Of a stretch of DNA of 64,000 nucleotides, positions 45,925-51,992 are shown in pieces (positions within the stretch are counted from its first letter, which is position 1; each line of letters starts with the position of its first letter). Source of the DNA: a virus; the IMG/VR virus record IMGVR_UViG_3300035142_000030, positions 1-64,000 of that record, one strand, 5' to 3'. The notes under the pieces were generated by a model. That model made no database searches, was not told where the DNA came from, and was given only the letters and a program-made list of their open reading frames with translations. The position numbers and the translations under genes were made by a program.

Positions 45925-45966
45925 TTTACCTAATATTACAATGCCTAACTAGTAAATAAAGTCCAT

Positions 45967-45987
45967 AAAAATCAAAACTCTGTGTTT
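45967..45987. repeat. 21-bp repeat, copy 1
   Basis: Contains ATCAAAACTCTGTGTTTA and is identical to 50060-50080. Both copies lie just after the stop of a leftward gene. On the minus strand the copies read AAACACAGAGTTTTGATTTT, a weak hairpin with a T-rich run. Confidence 0.75.
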
Positions 45988-46010
45988 ATAAAAAATAAAA
46001 CCACCGCACA

Positions 46011-46307
46011 CTACCAACTGTTATAGAATCTGATTTTATGCACACCTTTAGGTAAATCTTTAATAAATATCTCATATCCAGAAGAAGCATCGTCATCATA
46101 TTCTTTATAATGTTTTCCTGCTTCTAAGTTTATTTCTAATTTTTCATCCAATAAGTATTCTTCTGGATATTCACTGCCAAAATATTCAGCAGTAGCCTTT
46201 GGTAAATCTACATCAGCTTCTAAACAGGCTAATAATACTTTTTTGTGTTTTTGGTAAGTTTCATCCGTATCAGGTATGAATGCTTGTACATGTGTTGACA
46301 TTCCCAT
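46011..46307 (-). CDS. Hypothetical protein
   Basis: 98 residues starting MGMSTHVQAFIPDTDETYQK. Helical centre, acidic, C-terminal strand LPKGVHKIRFYNSW. It has its own promoter. The start MSTHVxAFIPDTDETYxKHKK feels like a family spread among mobile elements, but I cannot name it. Confidence 0.55.
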   Translation of the reverse strand: MGMSTHVQAFIPDTDETYQKHKKVLLACLEADVDLPKATAEYFGSEYPEEYLLDEKLEINLEAGKHYKEYDDDASSGYEIFIKDLPKGVHKIRFYNSW

Positions 46308-46325
46308 CTCTTTTTATTTTTCCGT

Positions 46326-46357
46326 CAAACATATTTTTAATTTTTCATAACGTTCAA
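46326..46357 (-). promoter_or_regulatory. Leftward promoter
   Basis: On the minus strand TTG (46357-46355), 21 bases, TATGTTTG (46333-46326), ahead of the gene starting at 46307. Confidence 0.6.
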
Positions 46358-46358
46358 A

Positions 46359-46595
46359 TTAACAACACAAAAATTCAATCGCATCTTGTTCTTTTTTAAA
46401 GGGGCTTTCACATCCTTCAATTAAAAAAGATGATTTATATGGGTAAATAACACCAATAACAGATAAGCATCCTTTATTTGCTACAATTAATTTATTTCCA
46501 CATCTTTTAAATAAGAATTTAGGAAGTTTAATTTCTTCTTCTTCTTCTACATTATTATTTTTAATAAAATCTAATGACAAAATTTCTTCTTTCAT
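46359..46595 (-). CDS. Hypothetical protein
   Basis: 78 residues, acidic start (MKEEILSLDFIKNNNVEEEE), beta-rich C-terminal part ending CC. Own promoter. Unknown. Confidence 0.5.
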   Translation of the reverse strand: MKEEILSLDFIKNNNVEEEEEIKLPKFLFKRCGNKLIVANKGCLSVIGVIYPYKSSFLIEGCESPFKKEQDAIEFLCC

Positions 46596-46618
46596 AATAG
46601 TAAGTTTTAAAGTCTAAT

Positions 46619-46649
46619 CAAATGTATGGTAAATATTTTTAATATGCAA
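46619..46649 (-). promoter_or_regulatory. Leftward promoter
   Basis: Minus strand: TTG (46649-46647), 20 bases, TACATTTG (46626-46619). Near-ideal Bacteroidota spacing, upstream of the gene starting at 46595. Confidence 0.65.
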
Positions 46650-46650
46650 A

Positions 46651-46752
46651 TTATATCCCTAAAAAGATTAATATAATTACTACAGATTTAATAAAAAGAA
46701 ATCCTCCTATTATCCAAAGTAGTGCTACTGCTAGTAATTTTAACTTTTTCAT
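46651..46752 (-). CDS. 33-residue membrane peptide
   Basis: MKKLKLLAVALLWIIGGFLF then IKSVVIILIFLGI: basic tip and one or two hydrophobic segments. The ATG overlaps the stop of the next gene upstream (46749). Small phage membrane protein of unknown role. Confidence 0.5.
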   Translation of the reverse strand: MKKLKLLAVALLWIIGGFLFIKSVVIILIFLGI

Positions 46753-47051
46753 AGTTTTCTATTTAAAAATGTAAATAATGCTGGTATATTCTCTCTAAAT
46801 ATAGAAGCATTTAACTCAGTACCCTCTATTTCTTCATATAAAGCTGTATAGTCGTCTTTCAATACTTTCATATATATTTGCCCCAAATTAAGACCATTAT
46901 ACTCCTGAGCGAGTATATCTGCCTTTAAAATGAATTGATTAAATTTAACTTGCTTGTCCATAATTCTATGTTTTATGAGTTGTTTTCTTTTTAGTTCTTT
47001 TAGATGTTTATGGTTTAACATCTCTAAGTGATCACATATAAAATCATTCAT
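46749..47051 (-). CDS. Hypothetical helical protein
   Basis: 100 residues from MNDFICDHLEMLNHKHLKEL. The longer frame runs back into the HNH gene, so I use this start, which overlaps that gene's stop by 8 bases. Charged helices throughout. Unknown. Confidence 0.5.
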   Translation of the reverse strand: MNDFICDHLEMLNHKHLKELKRKQLIKHRIMDKQVKFNQFILKADILAQEYNGLNLGQIYMKVLKDDYTALYEEIEGTELNASIFRENIPALFTFLNRKL

Positions 47052-47466
47052 TGTTTTTATTAATATCCGATAATTTTTCAAAATAAAAAACTCCATCAAA
47101 AGGTTTATTCTCAGTAATTCCAAAATATTCAGCAACTTTTAATAAATACTTTTTACGCTTAATAGACTTTTCAGTTTTTGGATTTTTAGGTAACTTTCTA
47201 AGTCTTTTATGTAAGCCGCCTAAATACCAAGTTCTGAAAGTTTCTAAATCTAGTGATCCTTTATAATGGTTTATTATTTTTTGAACGGGAAACATATTTT
47301 CAATATTATGCGCTCTTTCATTCATAGCCGTATTAGTCCACCAATTTCTAATTAGTGGTTCAACATGGTCTACTTGCCAATCATCTTCCAGATCAGTTCC
47401 TGAATAGGCACATTTACCATTGAATTTTGGTCTTATAATTTCTCTATTCTTTTTTGAAATGTACAT
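47044..47466 (-). CDS. HNH endonuclease
   Basis: 140 residues. KCAYSGTDLEDDWQVDHVEP gives the first Cys and the D-H pair, NIENMFPVQKIINHYKGSLD the N...N-x-x-K-x end of the beta-beta-alpha metal motif. A second zinc ligand is not obvious. It may be a homing endonuclease or a helper of packaging. Basic C-terminal half binds DNA. Confidence 0.75.
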   Translation of the reverse strand: MYISKKNREIIRPKFNGKCAYSGTDLEDDWQVDHVEPLIRNWWTNTAMNERAHNIENMFPVQKIINHYKGSLDLETFRTWYLGGLHKRLRKLPKNPKTEKSIKRKKYLLKVAEYFGITENKPFDGVFYFEKLSDINKNNE

Positions 47467-47524
47467 ATATTACAAAGTTTTCGAATGCTATTAATAAGTT
47501 CTATTTGGTAAAGTCTAAGTAAAA

Positions 47525-47770
47525 TCATACAATCATTTTTTCAATAATAAAAAAAGTTTTTCCAAGTATTAAATAAGGAATTTTACCTGATTCAATTCTG
47601 TTTCTAACAGTTTTATCATTTACTTTATATTTTTTCACATATTCTGATATTTCAATTAATTCATATTGATTAAACATAAATACAATTAATTGTAAATATT
47701 CAGAATAATCGAGATGCTTATTTACAATTTTTTGTATATCAAATAGACAATACTTTCTTATATTGTTCAT
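47525..47770 (-). CDS. Helix-turn-helix protein, excisionase/MerR-like
   Basis: 81 residues. The C-terminal half EISEYVKKYKVNDKTVRNRI then ESGKIPYLILGKTFFI matches HTH_17-type winged helices (A-x-x-L-x-V-S-x-x-T-V-x-x-x-I-x-x-G-x-I/L-P). Probably a regulator. It lies just left of the palindrome chain, so it could bind its border, but that is speculation. Confidence 0.65.
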   Translation of the reverse strand: MNNIRKYCLFDIQKIVNKHLDYSEYLQLIVFMFNQYELIEISEYVKKYKVNDKTVRNRIESGKIPYLILGKTFFIIEKMIV

Positions 47771-47772
47771 AA

Positions 47773-47814
47773 TATCAATTAGTTAAAATTTATGTTCCAC
47801 CTATCGATTAGTTA
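47773..47814. repeat. Direct repeat at the left edge of the palindrome chain
   Basis: TATCAATTAGTTA (47773-47785) and TATCGATTAGTTA (47802-47814) differ at one base and are 29 bases apart. The second copy contains the first GTT of the chain (47811). Confidence 0.65.
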
Positions 47815-48125
47815 GCTGTAATAAAATTTACTATCGTTCTACCCAAAAAGGATATTCCCCTGTATAAACTACTTTATTGCCAGCATTTGGCACGTATTCC
47901 CCTCGCTCGGTTTTCATCCAGTTCATTAGTGGTTCAAATGATGTTTTAGTTTCGTAACCGAAGCATCCATATTTAAACTTTATCTCCTTTTTGAAACCTT
48001 CATTTTCAGTTAAATCTCCAAATGGTGTAACATAAGGGAATACTACCATATCACCCTCGCACACTTCAATTCCGTTTTTATCAAATATATTACTTTTCAT
48101 GCCGTAAATTTTACATACCGCTAAC
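47811..48125 (-). repeat. Gene-flanking inverted repeat (gene 47831)
   Basis: GTTAGCTGTAATAAAATTT plus AC (47811-47831) against GTAAATTTTACATACCGCTA plus AC (48104-48125): GTTAGC, GTA and TAAAATTTAC pair, with one mismatch and a small bulge. It encloses one leftward gene. Confidence 0.65.
47831..48100 (-). CDS. YopX-like small protein (cassette gene)
   Basis: 89 residues from MKSNIFDKNGIEVCEGDMVV. The longer frame to 48244 adds 48 residues that are translated from the attC-like palindrome, so I reject it. D-K-N-G-I-E-V-x-x-G-D-x-V is the YopX-type start; the C-terminal part is GCFGYETKTSFEPLMNW. Typical small cassette protein of unknown role. Confidence 0.55.
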   Translation of the reverse strand: MKSNIFDKNGIEVCEGDMVVFPYVTPFGDLTENEGFKKEIKFKYGCFGYETKTSFEPLMNWMKTERGEYVPNAGNKVVYTGEYPFWVER

Positions 48126-48214
48126 AAGCGGTCATAGTTAATAAAGCCAATTAAGTTTAGTTCGTTGTAGGTTGCGGTAGTGGGTGGCTTTACTAACCAT
48201 ACCGCATCTACGTT
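48123..48214 (-). repeat. attC-like palindrome, 92 bp
   Basis: AAC at 48123 and GTT at 48212. Arms GCGGTCATAGTTAATAAAGC plus CA (48128-48149) and TGGCTTTACTAACCATACCG plus C (48185-48205): about 20 pairs with one extrahelical C and two G-T-type mismatches. A second hairpin GTAG(GT)TGCGGTA/TACCGCA(T)CTAC competes with it. Confidence 0.65.
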
Positions 48215-48673
48215 ACAGACAATTGCCCGCACGGCATTCCGCACGGGCTATCGCTCACAACCCACTCTAAATTTTGTTTAGAATTTGTTCCAACGCCCAA
48301 TACTCTGGATTTGCAAGAGCAGTAACTACATTATTAATATCACAAATACTAATAATCAGCCAAATACATAAAATGATTGCAAGTATAACAATTGCAATCC
48401 AATGTCCAACTTCAGTATCATTATCATAGCATTTTTGATAATTTTTAGCAAACCATTTTATGTATCGCACATATGGTATAATTAAGAGAAAAGAAATAAT
48501 GATTAAGGTAATTCCCACAAATGCATCAATAGGTGCTTGCTTAATCATAACTCCCCACAAGTATTCGGTCGTTGTACCAAGCTTACTTGCTAAGCTTTCT
48601 AATAATGTTGTTAATTCATTCATTTTAATATAATTTAGTTAAACAAAATTTTCTAATGTCAATTGTCTGTAAC
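48212..48673 (-). repeat. Gene-flanking inverted repeat (gene 48267)
   Basis: GTTACAGACAATTG (48212-48225) and CAATTGTCTGTAAC (48660-48673) are perfect 14-base complements. Within the left flank is GCCCG-CA-CGG-CATT-CCG-CA-CGGGC, another hairpin. Confidence 0.75.
48267..48623 (-). CDS. Membrane protein (cassette gene)
   Basis: 118 residues with at least two strong membrane helices (FVGITLIIISFLLIIPYVRY and WIAIVILAIILCIWLIISIC). Enclosed in a perfect 14-bp inverted repeat. Cassettes often carry small membrane proteins. Unknown role. Confidence 0.55.
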   Translation of the reverse strand: MNELTTLLESLASKLGTTTEYLWGVMIKQAPIDAFVGITLIIISFLLIIPYVRYIKWFAKNYQKCYDNDTEVGHWIAIVILAIILCIWLIISICDINNVVTALANPEYWALEQILNKI

Positions 48674-48810
48674 AGTCGCCTAAATACAGCATTCGTCGCA
48701 GCTTCGTATCAAATTGGTTCATATCGTATTGAAACCCTAAGGCAACTATCTGTAACTACTAAATACAAGCCAGCGAGACAAGCTCGCCATCGTGTATTTA
48801 GGCGACTGTT
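48671..48810 (-). repeat. Gene-free palindrome with perfect 18-bp arms
   Basis: AACAGTCGCCTAAATACA (48671-48688) and TGTATTTAGGCGACTGTT (48793-48810). The 104-base loop contains the hairpin GCGAG/CTCGC. Outer triplets AAC and GTT are shared with neighbours. Size fits the longer attC sites. Confidence 0.8.
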
Positions 48811-48885
48811 AGATTCCATACTCCCACGGCATTCCCACAAACCCCGCTACGCCCCACCGCACAAAAACCATCGTATGAAATCTAA
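48809..48885 (-). repeat. Gene-free palindrome, 77 bp, C-rich loop
   Basis: TTAGATTCCATAC (48809-48821) and GTATGAAATCTAA (48873-48885), 12 of 13 paired. Its C-rich loop resembles that of 49292-49370. Confidence 0.7.
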
Positions 48886-49293
48886 TGGTACGGCAAGTAG
48901 TACCACTCGCTCAATACCATTTACGTATCTGAATCTTATTACTTCCTCCAACGTACAGAATCTAACTGTCAAGTCAGAGGAAAGTAATTTTAGAACTCAT
49001 TCTAAACAATACGTTTACAGCTTAATTCCCAATGTACTTGTTCGGCAACTTTTAATCTACGAACTGAACTTTTTCCAGTTTCAGGTAATTTGCCTTCATT
49101 TAACCATAATAATATCATTTGTATAAAGTTGCCTGCTGGCAATTCTACTTTTTGACCTTTACCATCTATATAATAAACTGTATCAGTCAATTCGCTGTAA
49201 ACTAATTCTTTTTTTTGCTCAATCATTTCTATATAATTTTATCTGTTAATAAACAATGTTCTAAAATTCCCATCCACTACTTGCCGTACCATT
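48884..49293 (-). repeat. Perfect 18-bp inverted repeat around gene 49002
   Basis: AATGGTACGGCAAGTAGT (48884-48901) and ACTACTTGCCGTACCATT (49276-49293) enclose one leftward gene and extra hairpins (TTACTTCCTC with GAGGAAAGTAA, one-base bulge). Confidence 0.8.
49002..49226 (-). CDS. Hypothetical cassette protein
   Basis: 74 residues (MIEQKKELVYSELTDTVYYI, then DGKGQKVELPAGNFIQMILL). Soluble, mixed. The last residues are read from the hairpin-rich flank. Unknown. The frame 48656-49126 on the other strand is a palindrome artefact. Confidence 0.5.
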   Translation of the reverse strand: MIEQKKELVYSELTDTVYYIDGKGQKVELPAGNFIQMILLWLNEGKLPETGKSSVRRLKVAEQVHWELSCKRIV

Positions 49294-49370
49294 GTAACTC
49301 AATTGACAGCTCTCCATCCGCACAAGGCTTCCCATCCGCCCCGCAAAATACCAAAGCAATTGAGTTACAA
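49292..49370 (-). repeat. Gene-free palindrome, 79 bp, C-rich loop
   Basis: TTGTAACTCAATTG (49292-49305) and CAATTGAGTTACAA (49357-49370), perfect. Loop has CATCCGCACAAGGCTTCCC and CCGCCCCGCAAAATACC, similar to the loop of 48809-48885. Confidence 0.75.
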
Positions 49371-49806
49371 CGCTCGGAGTTCATTCGATGTAAAAATTAT
49401 GAAACACCGAGTTTATGAGCTTCTTCATCAAATGCAATTTTTATATTTGTAATTTCAGTTTGAATTTCTAATAAAAGTTCATGAAATTCTTGTTGCTTAT
49501 CTTCAATTTGTTTGTCAGCAAATTGCATTTTTGAAATTATGTTCTCCTTATAAGCATAAGCAGAGTTCAAATCATTTTTTAATTTTGTGTGCTTAGCTTT
49601 AAGAACATCAAGTCTATTTAAGTAATTACCATACTGTTCTTGAAAATTCATAATTTTTACCTTTCTATATTTAAGTTTATAATGTTCGATACGTCACAGC
49701 GTACAACTACGTGTAATGCAGAATTGCTACAATCGAATGATGCCGATTTACGGCTTTACTTTGCCTTGCGGCAAATCGCCGCAACTCAGCATACACTCCG
49801 AGCGTT
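49369..49806 (-). repeat. Inverted repeat around gene 49397 with an inner folded site
   Basis: AACGCTCGGAGT (49369-49380) and ACTCCGAGCGTT (49795-49806), perfect. On the gene's promoter side an inner palindrome GTGTATGCTGAGTTGC / GCAATTCTGCATTACAC (about 49713-49795) holds the hairpin TTTGCC-TTGC-GGCAAA. Confidence 0.75.
49397..49651 (-). CDS. Coiled-coil protein (cassette gene)
   Basis: 84 residues, almost all helix (LNRLDVLKAKHTKLKNDLNS, DKQQEFHELLLEIQTEITNI). No membrane segment. Likely forms dimers or trimers. Unknown function; enclosed in a 12-bp perfect inverted repeat. Confidence 0.55.
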   Translation of the reverse strand: MNFQEQYGNYLNRLDVLKAKHTKLKNDLNSAYAYKENIISKMQFADKQIEDKQQEFHELLLEIQTEITNIKIAFDEEAHKLGVS

Positions 49807-49961
49807 ATGCGTAAAAATACCCGCATCCTAGTTCGCTAACGCTCACCCATCCGCATCCTCCCACTTATCAATATACAATTTTAGCTTATAAATAAGTATT
49901 CCTATTACAATTCCGATTCCTATTAATATTAAATTCATATCCAAATATTTTTACGCATAAC
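49804..49961 (-). repeat. Perfect 16-bp inverted repeat around a 31-codon gene
   Basis: GTTATGCGTAAAAATA (49804-49819) and TATTTTTACGCATAAC (49946-49961). Confidence 0.8.
49843..49938 (-). CDS. 31-residue membrane peptide (cassette gene)
   Basis: MNLILIGIGIVIGILIYKLK then LYIDKWEDADG: one membrane helix and an acidic tail. It is the only frame between perfect 16-bp inverted repeats, and its composition is clearly protein-like. Confidence 0.5.
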   Translation of the reverse strand: MNLILIGIGIVIGILIYKLKLYIDKWEDADG

Positions 49962-50059
49962 ACCAGAGAAAATATACCGTCCCGCAGGAGACGTTCTCCA
50001 GTATCTGCAAGTTTATATTCCTAATATTTCTACTCATAACTAAAAAATCATAGCACATT

Positions 50060-50080
50060 AAAATCAAAACTCTGTGTTTA
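50060..50080. repeat. 21-bp repeat, copy 2
   Basis: Identical to 45967-45987. Lies between the stop of gene 50096 and its flanking palindrome arm. Confidence 0.75.
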
Positions 50081-50095
50081 ATAAAATAAAGCCAA

Positions 50096-50446
50096 TTAAT
50101 ATATATTCTTTCTACCCCTGTCAGCGTGCAATGGTACTAAATGATCACACGAACCGCAAAAATGTTTAGCTTTAGTCTCCCAGTAAATTCCTTCAGAATG
50201 TGTATCAAAAAGCGAATTACAATTGCTACACATCTCAATATGGTCTGGTAGTAAAGGAAAATGTTCTTGTAAATAATAAATTATTGCAAACGCTTTTTTA
50301 GCTGTCATCTTTGGCTGATGCCCACGCTTAAAAGAAAGTTGTTCAGGTAATTCACCTTGTAAAAAATTGTAAAATTCTTCTATCCATTCAAGGTCTGTAT
50401 CAATCCTCTGATCATTATTTTTAAGCAATTTTATTTCATTGTACAT
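50096..50446 (-). CDS. Zinc-finger cassette protein
   Basis: 116 residues. C-x2-C (CSNC) near 80 and C-x2-C (CGSC) near 98 make one Zn site; the N-terminal half is helical. The end HADRGRKNIY is basic. It could bind nucleic acid. No family named. Confidence 0.55.
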   Translation of the reverse strand: MYNEIKLLKNNDQRIDTDLEWIEEFYNFLQGELPEQLSFKRGHQPKMTAKKAFAIIYYLQEHFPLLPDHIEMCSNCNSLFDTHSEGIYWETKAKHFCGSCDHLVPLHADRGRKNIY

Positions 50447-50551
50447 AAGGCTTTATTTTTAATTAGTACTAAATTTATAATCATATTTTACCTGTAATTT
50501 CATCAAGTTTCAATCAATGTTTTAATTTTACCGTCCCATATTTTCTCTGGT

Positions 50552-50933
50552 GTTAGAAAACATGCCGTTTCGAACGGACGCAAAAATCATTTTGCTTTCT
50601 TATATTTAGAGCCTTTACTATTACAAAAATCACATATTGCATTGTTAGGTTTGTTAGATATACATGAACTGCAAAATTTCCATTTTTGCTCATGTTTTCT
50701 AACGGTTTCACGTTCGTTTGATATTAAAATTTGATTGATAAAGTCATTCAATTGGACTATAGCGTATTCAACAGACAACATATCTAATGTGTCTTCATCT
50801 CCAATTGTATCAAGTCTATCCATTAATATCTTACGTATTCCATCAGTATAATCTTTTTTATGTTTCATAATATCAAATTTTAATTATTAATACTAATTTA
50901 GTTTATCAATTCTCAACGTCACGATTTTCTAAC
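50552..50933 (-). repeat. Inverted repeat around gene 50587
   Basis: GTTAGAAAA (50552-50560) and TTTTCTAAC (50925-50933) pair perfectly; pairing continues imperfectly inward (TG, CGTT). GTTAGAA is close to GTTRRRY. Confidence 0.6.
50587..50868 (-). CDS. Zinc-ribbon cassette protein
   Basis: 93 residues: helical, then FCSSCISNKPNNAICDFCNS (C-x2-C...C-x2-C) and a basic tail KGSKYKKAK. Probable zinc ribbon. Second Zn protein in adjacent cassettes. Confidence 0.55.
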   Translation of the reverse strand: MKHKKDYTDGIRKILMDRLDTIGDEDTLDMLSVEYAIVQLNDFINQILISNERETVRKHEQKWKFCSSCISNKPNNAICDFCNSKGSKYKKAK

Positions 50934-51032
50934 CAACGTTTATGCTTAATTAAAGCTATCAAACGATGCTCCGTTAAAGCTTTTCTTGCGTTTCACGCAA
51001 CCGCTTTAACAAAGCATACACGTGAAACCGTT
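50931..51032 (-). repeat. attC-like palindrome, 102 bp
   Basis: AAC at 50931, GTT at 51030. Arms 50936-50956 (ACGTTTATGCTTAATTAAAG plus C) and 51003-51023 (GCTTTAACAAAGCATACACG plus T) pair at 18 of 21 positions. Inner hairpins GTTAAAGC/GCTTTAAC and TTGCGT-TTC-ACGCAA. Unpaired spacers separate arms and end triplets, as in attC sites. Confidence 0.75.
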
Positions 51033-51375
51033 AGAGTGCATTTAATCCAAGTGAATAAGCATTTCTCCCCACGCACTTCTACCTTTCACTTTCGGTAGTG
51101 ATGTGTAGTGTAGTGTCATTCCTGTAAATTCACACTCTTTGTTATTTAAACTTTTTTTAACCATCCAGTCTTTTGCTTCTTTCCTTATAATATCATCTTC
51201 ATTGTTTCGATGCCAGCCCACGCTAATTATCAAATTACCAATTCTAATTTTACTAAGTGAAAAACGCACTCTAACAATAGATAAAATCCATTGCTTAAAA
51301 TGTGCTAATTCGTTACGTAAGTATTTCATATCAATGTTTTTATAAGTTTGAAAATTCAGTTCATTAAATCGCAAC
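51030..51375 (-). repeat. Imperfect inverted repeat around gene 51042
   Basis: GTT...GC-ATTTAAT (51030-51046) with ATTAAATCGCAAC (51363-51375). The match is broken by a 5-base bulge; it is the weakest of the chain. Confidence 0.45.
51042..51374 (-). CDS. Hypothetical cassette protein
   Basis: 110 residues, basic (NELAHFKQWILSIVRVRFSL), beta-rich C terminus with TGMTLHYTSLPKVKGRSAWG. The last codons lie in the palindrome arm. Unknown. Confidence 0.5.
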   Translation of the reverse strand: MRFNELNFQTYKNIDMKYLRNELAHFKQWILSIVRVRFSLSKIRIGNLIISVGWHRNNEDDIIRKEAKDWMVKKSLNNKECEFTGMTLHYTSLPKVKGRSAWGEMLIHLD

Positions 51376-51472
51376 GTATCTTATCAGAGCCGTTGCACAC
51401 AATGCCCCATCTAGGGGACGTGCGACTCGCTATCGCTCCTGTCGCACTCATTGTGTGCAACAGTTTGGCGTT
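51373..51472 (-). repeat. attC-like palindrome, 100 bp
   Basis: AAC at 51373, GTT at 51470. GTTGCACACAATG and CATTGTGTGCAAC (about 51392-51404 and 51449-51461) are perfect. The loop holds CCCC-ATCTA-GGGG and GTGCGAC/GTCGCAC. Confidence 0.75.
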
Positions 51473-51485
51473 AGCTTGTAAATAA

Positions 51486-51662
51486 TTATTCGCTCAGTAC
51501 TTCTAAACTATAAGATGATACATAATCAATCTTTTTACCAACTATTACAACTGCATACGGTATATCATCAGCTCCCCGCACGTATCCATCAATGTATCCA
51601 ACATCTCCAACCTTAAACATCATATGTTGGTATTCTTTAATAATTTTAACTTTTGTCTTCAT
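51486..51662 (-). CDS. Small hypothetical cassette protein
   Basis: 58 residues (MKTKVKIIKEYQHMMFKVGD, then VGYIDGYVRGADDIPYAVVI). The beta-rich content suggests an SH3-like small domain. Too short for the usual gene cut-offs, but clearly protein-like and placed next to an attC-like site. Confidence 0.55.
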   Translation of the reverse strand: MKTKVKIIKEYQHMMFKVGDVGYIDGYVRGADDIPYAVVIVGKKIDYVSSYSLEVLSE

Positions 51663-51697
51663 AATTATTTATTTAGTTATTTGTTAATTTCTGCTTA

Positions 51698-51868
51698 CTA
51701 GATGGTGCACAATGTGCAACTAGCGTTTATGCGTAATTGTAATAGGCAATTTCCAATCTCCCAGTAACTTGCGCCTAAACGTTCCAATATCATTTCAGCT
51801 TTCTCAAAGCTCCAACTTTTATAACATTGATAAAAGTTCCCTTTATAGGTATACATTATATGAATCAT
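51698..51868 (-). CDS. Small hypothetical cassette protein
   Basis: 56 residues from MIHIMYTYKGNFYQCYKSWS. The longer start at 51949 is read from a palindrome and is rejected. FEKAEMILERLGASYWEIGN is helical. The last residues come from hairpin DNA (TGCACAATGTGCA), so the true end may be shorter. Confidence 0.5.
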   Translation of the reverse strand: MIHIMYTYKGNFYQCYKSWSFEKAEMILERLGASYWEIGNCLLQLRINASCTLCTI

Positions 51869-51937
51869 AATTTTATATTTAAAGTTTGTACTAAATTTTA
51901 ACAATACCCTAAAAATCCTTCCCATATCTTTCGGAGT

Positions 51938-51992
51938 GTTATGGCTCAATTTCGCTACGCTCTACGATGACTTCATTTAATTGAGCCATAAC
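51938..51992 (-). repeat. Gene-free palindrome, 55 bp
   Basis: GTTATGGCTCAATT (51938-51951) and AATTGAGCCATAAC (51979-51992), perfect, 27-base loop. Confidence 0.8.

Larger units (their letters stand above)
49959..50554 (-). repeat. Perfect 17-bp inverted repeat around gene 50096
   Basis: AACACCAGAGAAAATAT (49959-49975) and ATATTTTCTCTGGTGTT (50538-50554). It shares AAC with the repeat on its left and GTT with the one on its right. Confidence 0.8.

Noticed and set aside
48656-49126. 156-codon plus-strand frame
   Set aside because: It runs through four palindromes and has no protein-like composition; the gene at 49002 on the other strand is better.
49640-49831. 63-codon plus-strand frame
   Set aside because: Read from the folded site next to gene 49397; no coding character.
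51470-51938. Continuation of the palindrome chain across 51473-51937
   Set aside because: I found only short or AT-rich matches (such as TAAATAATTAT with ATAATTATTTA), so the chain appears broken there.
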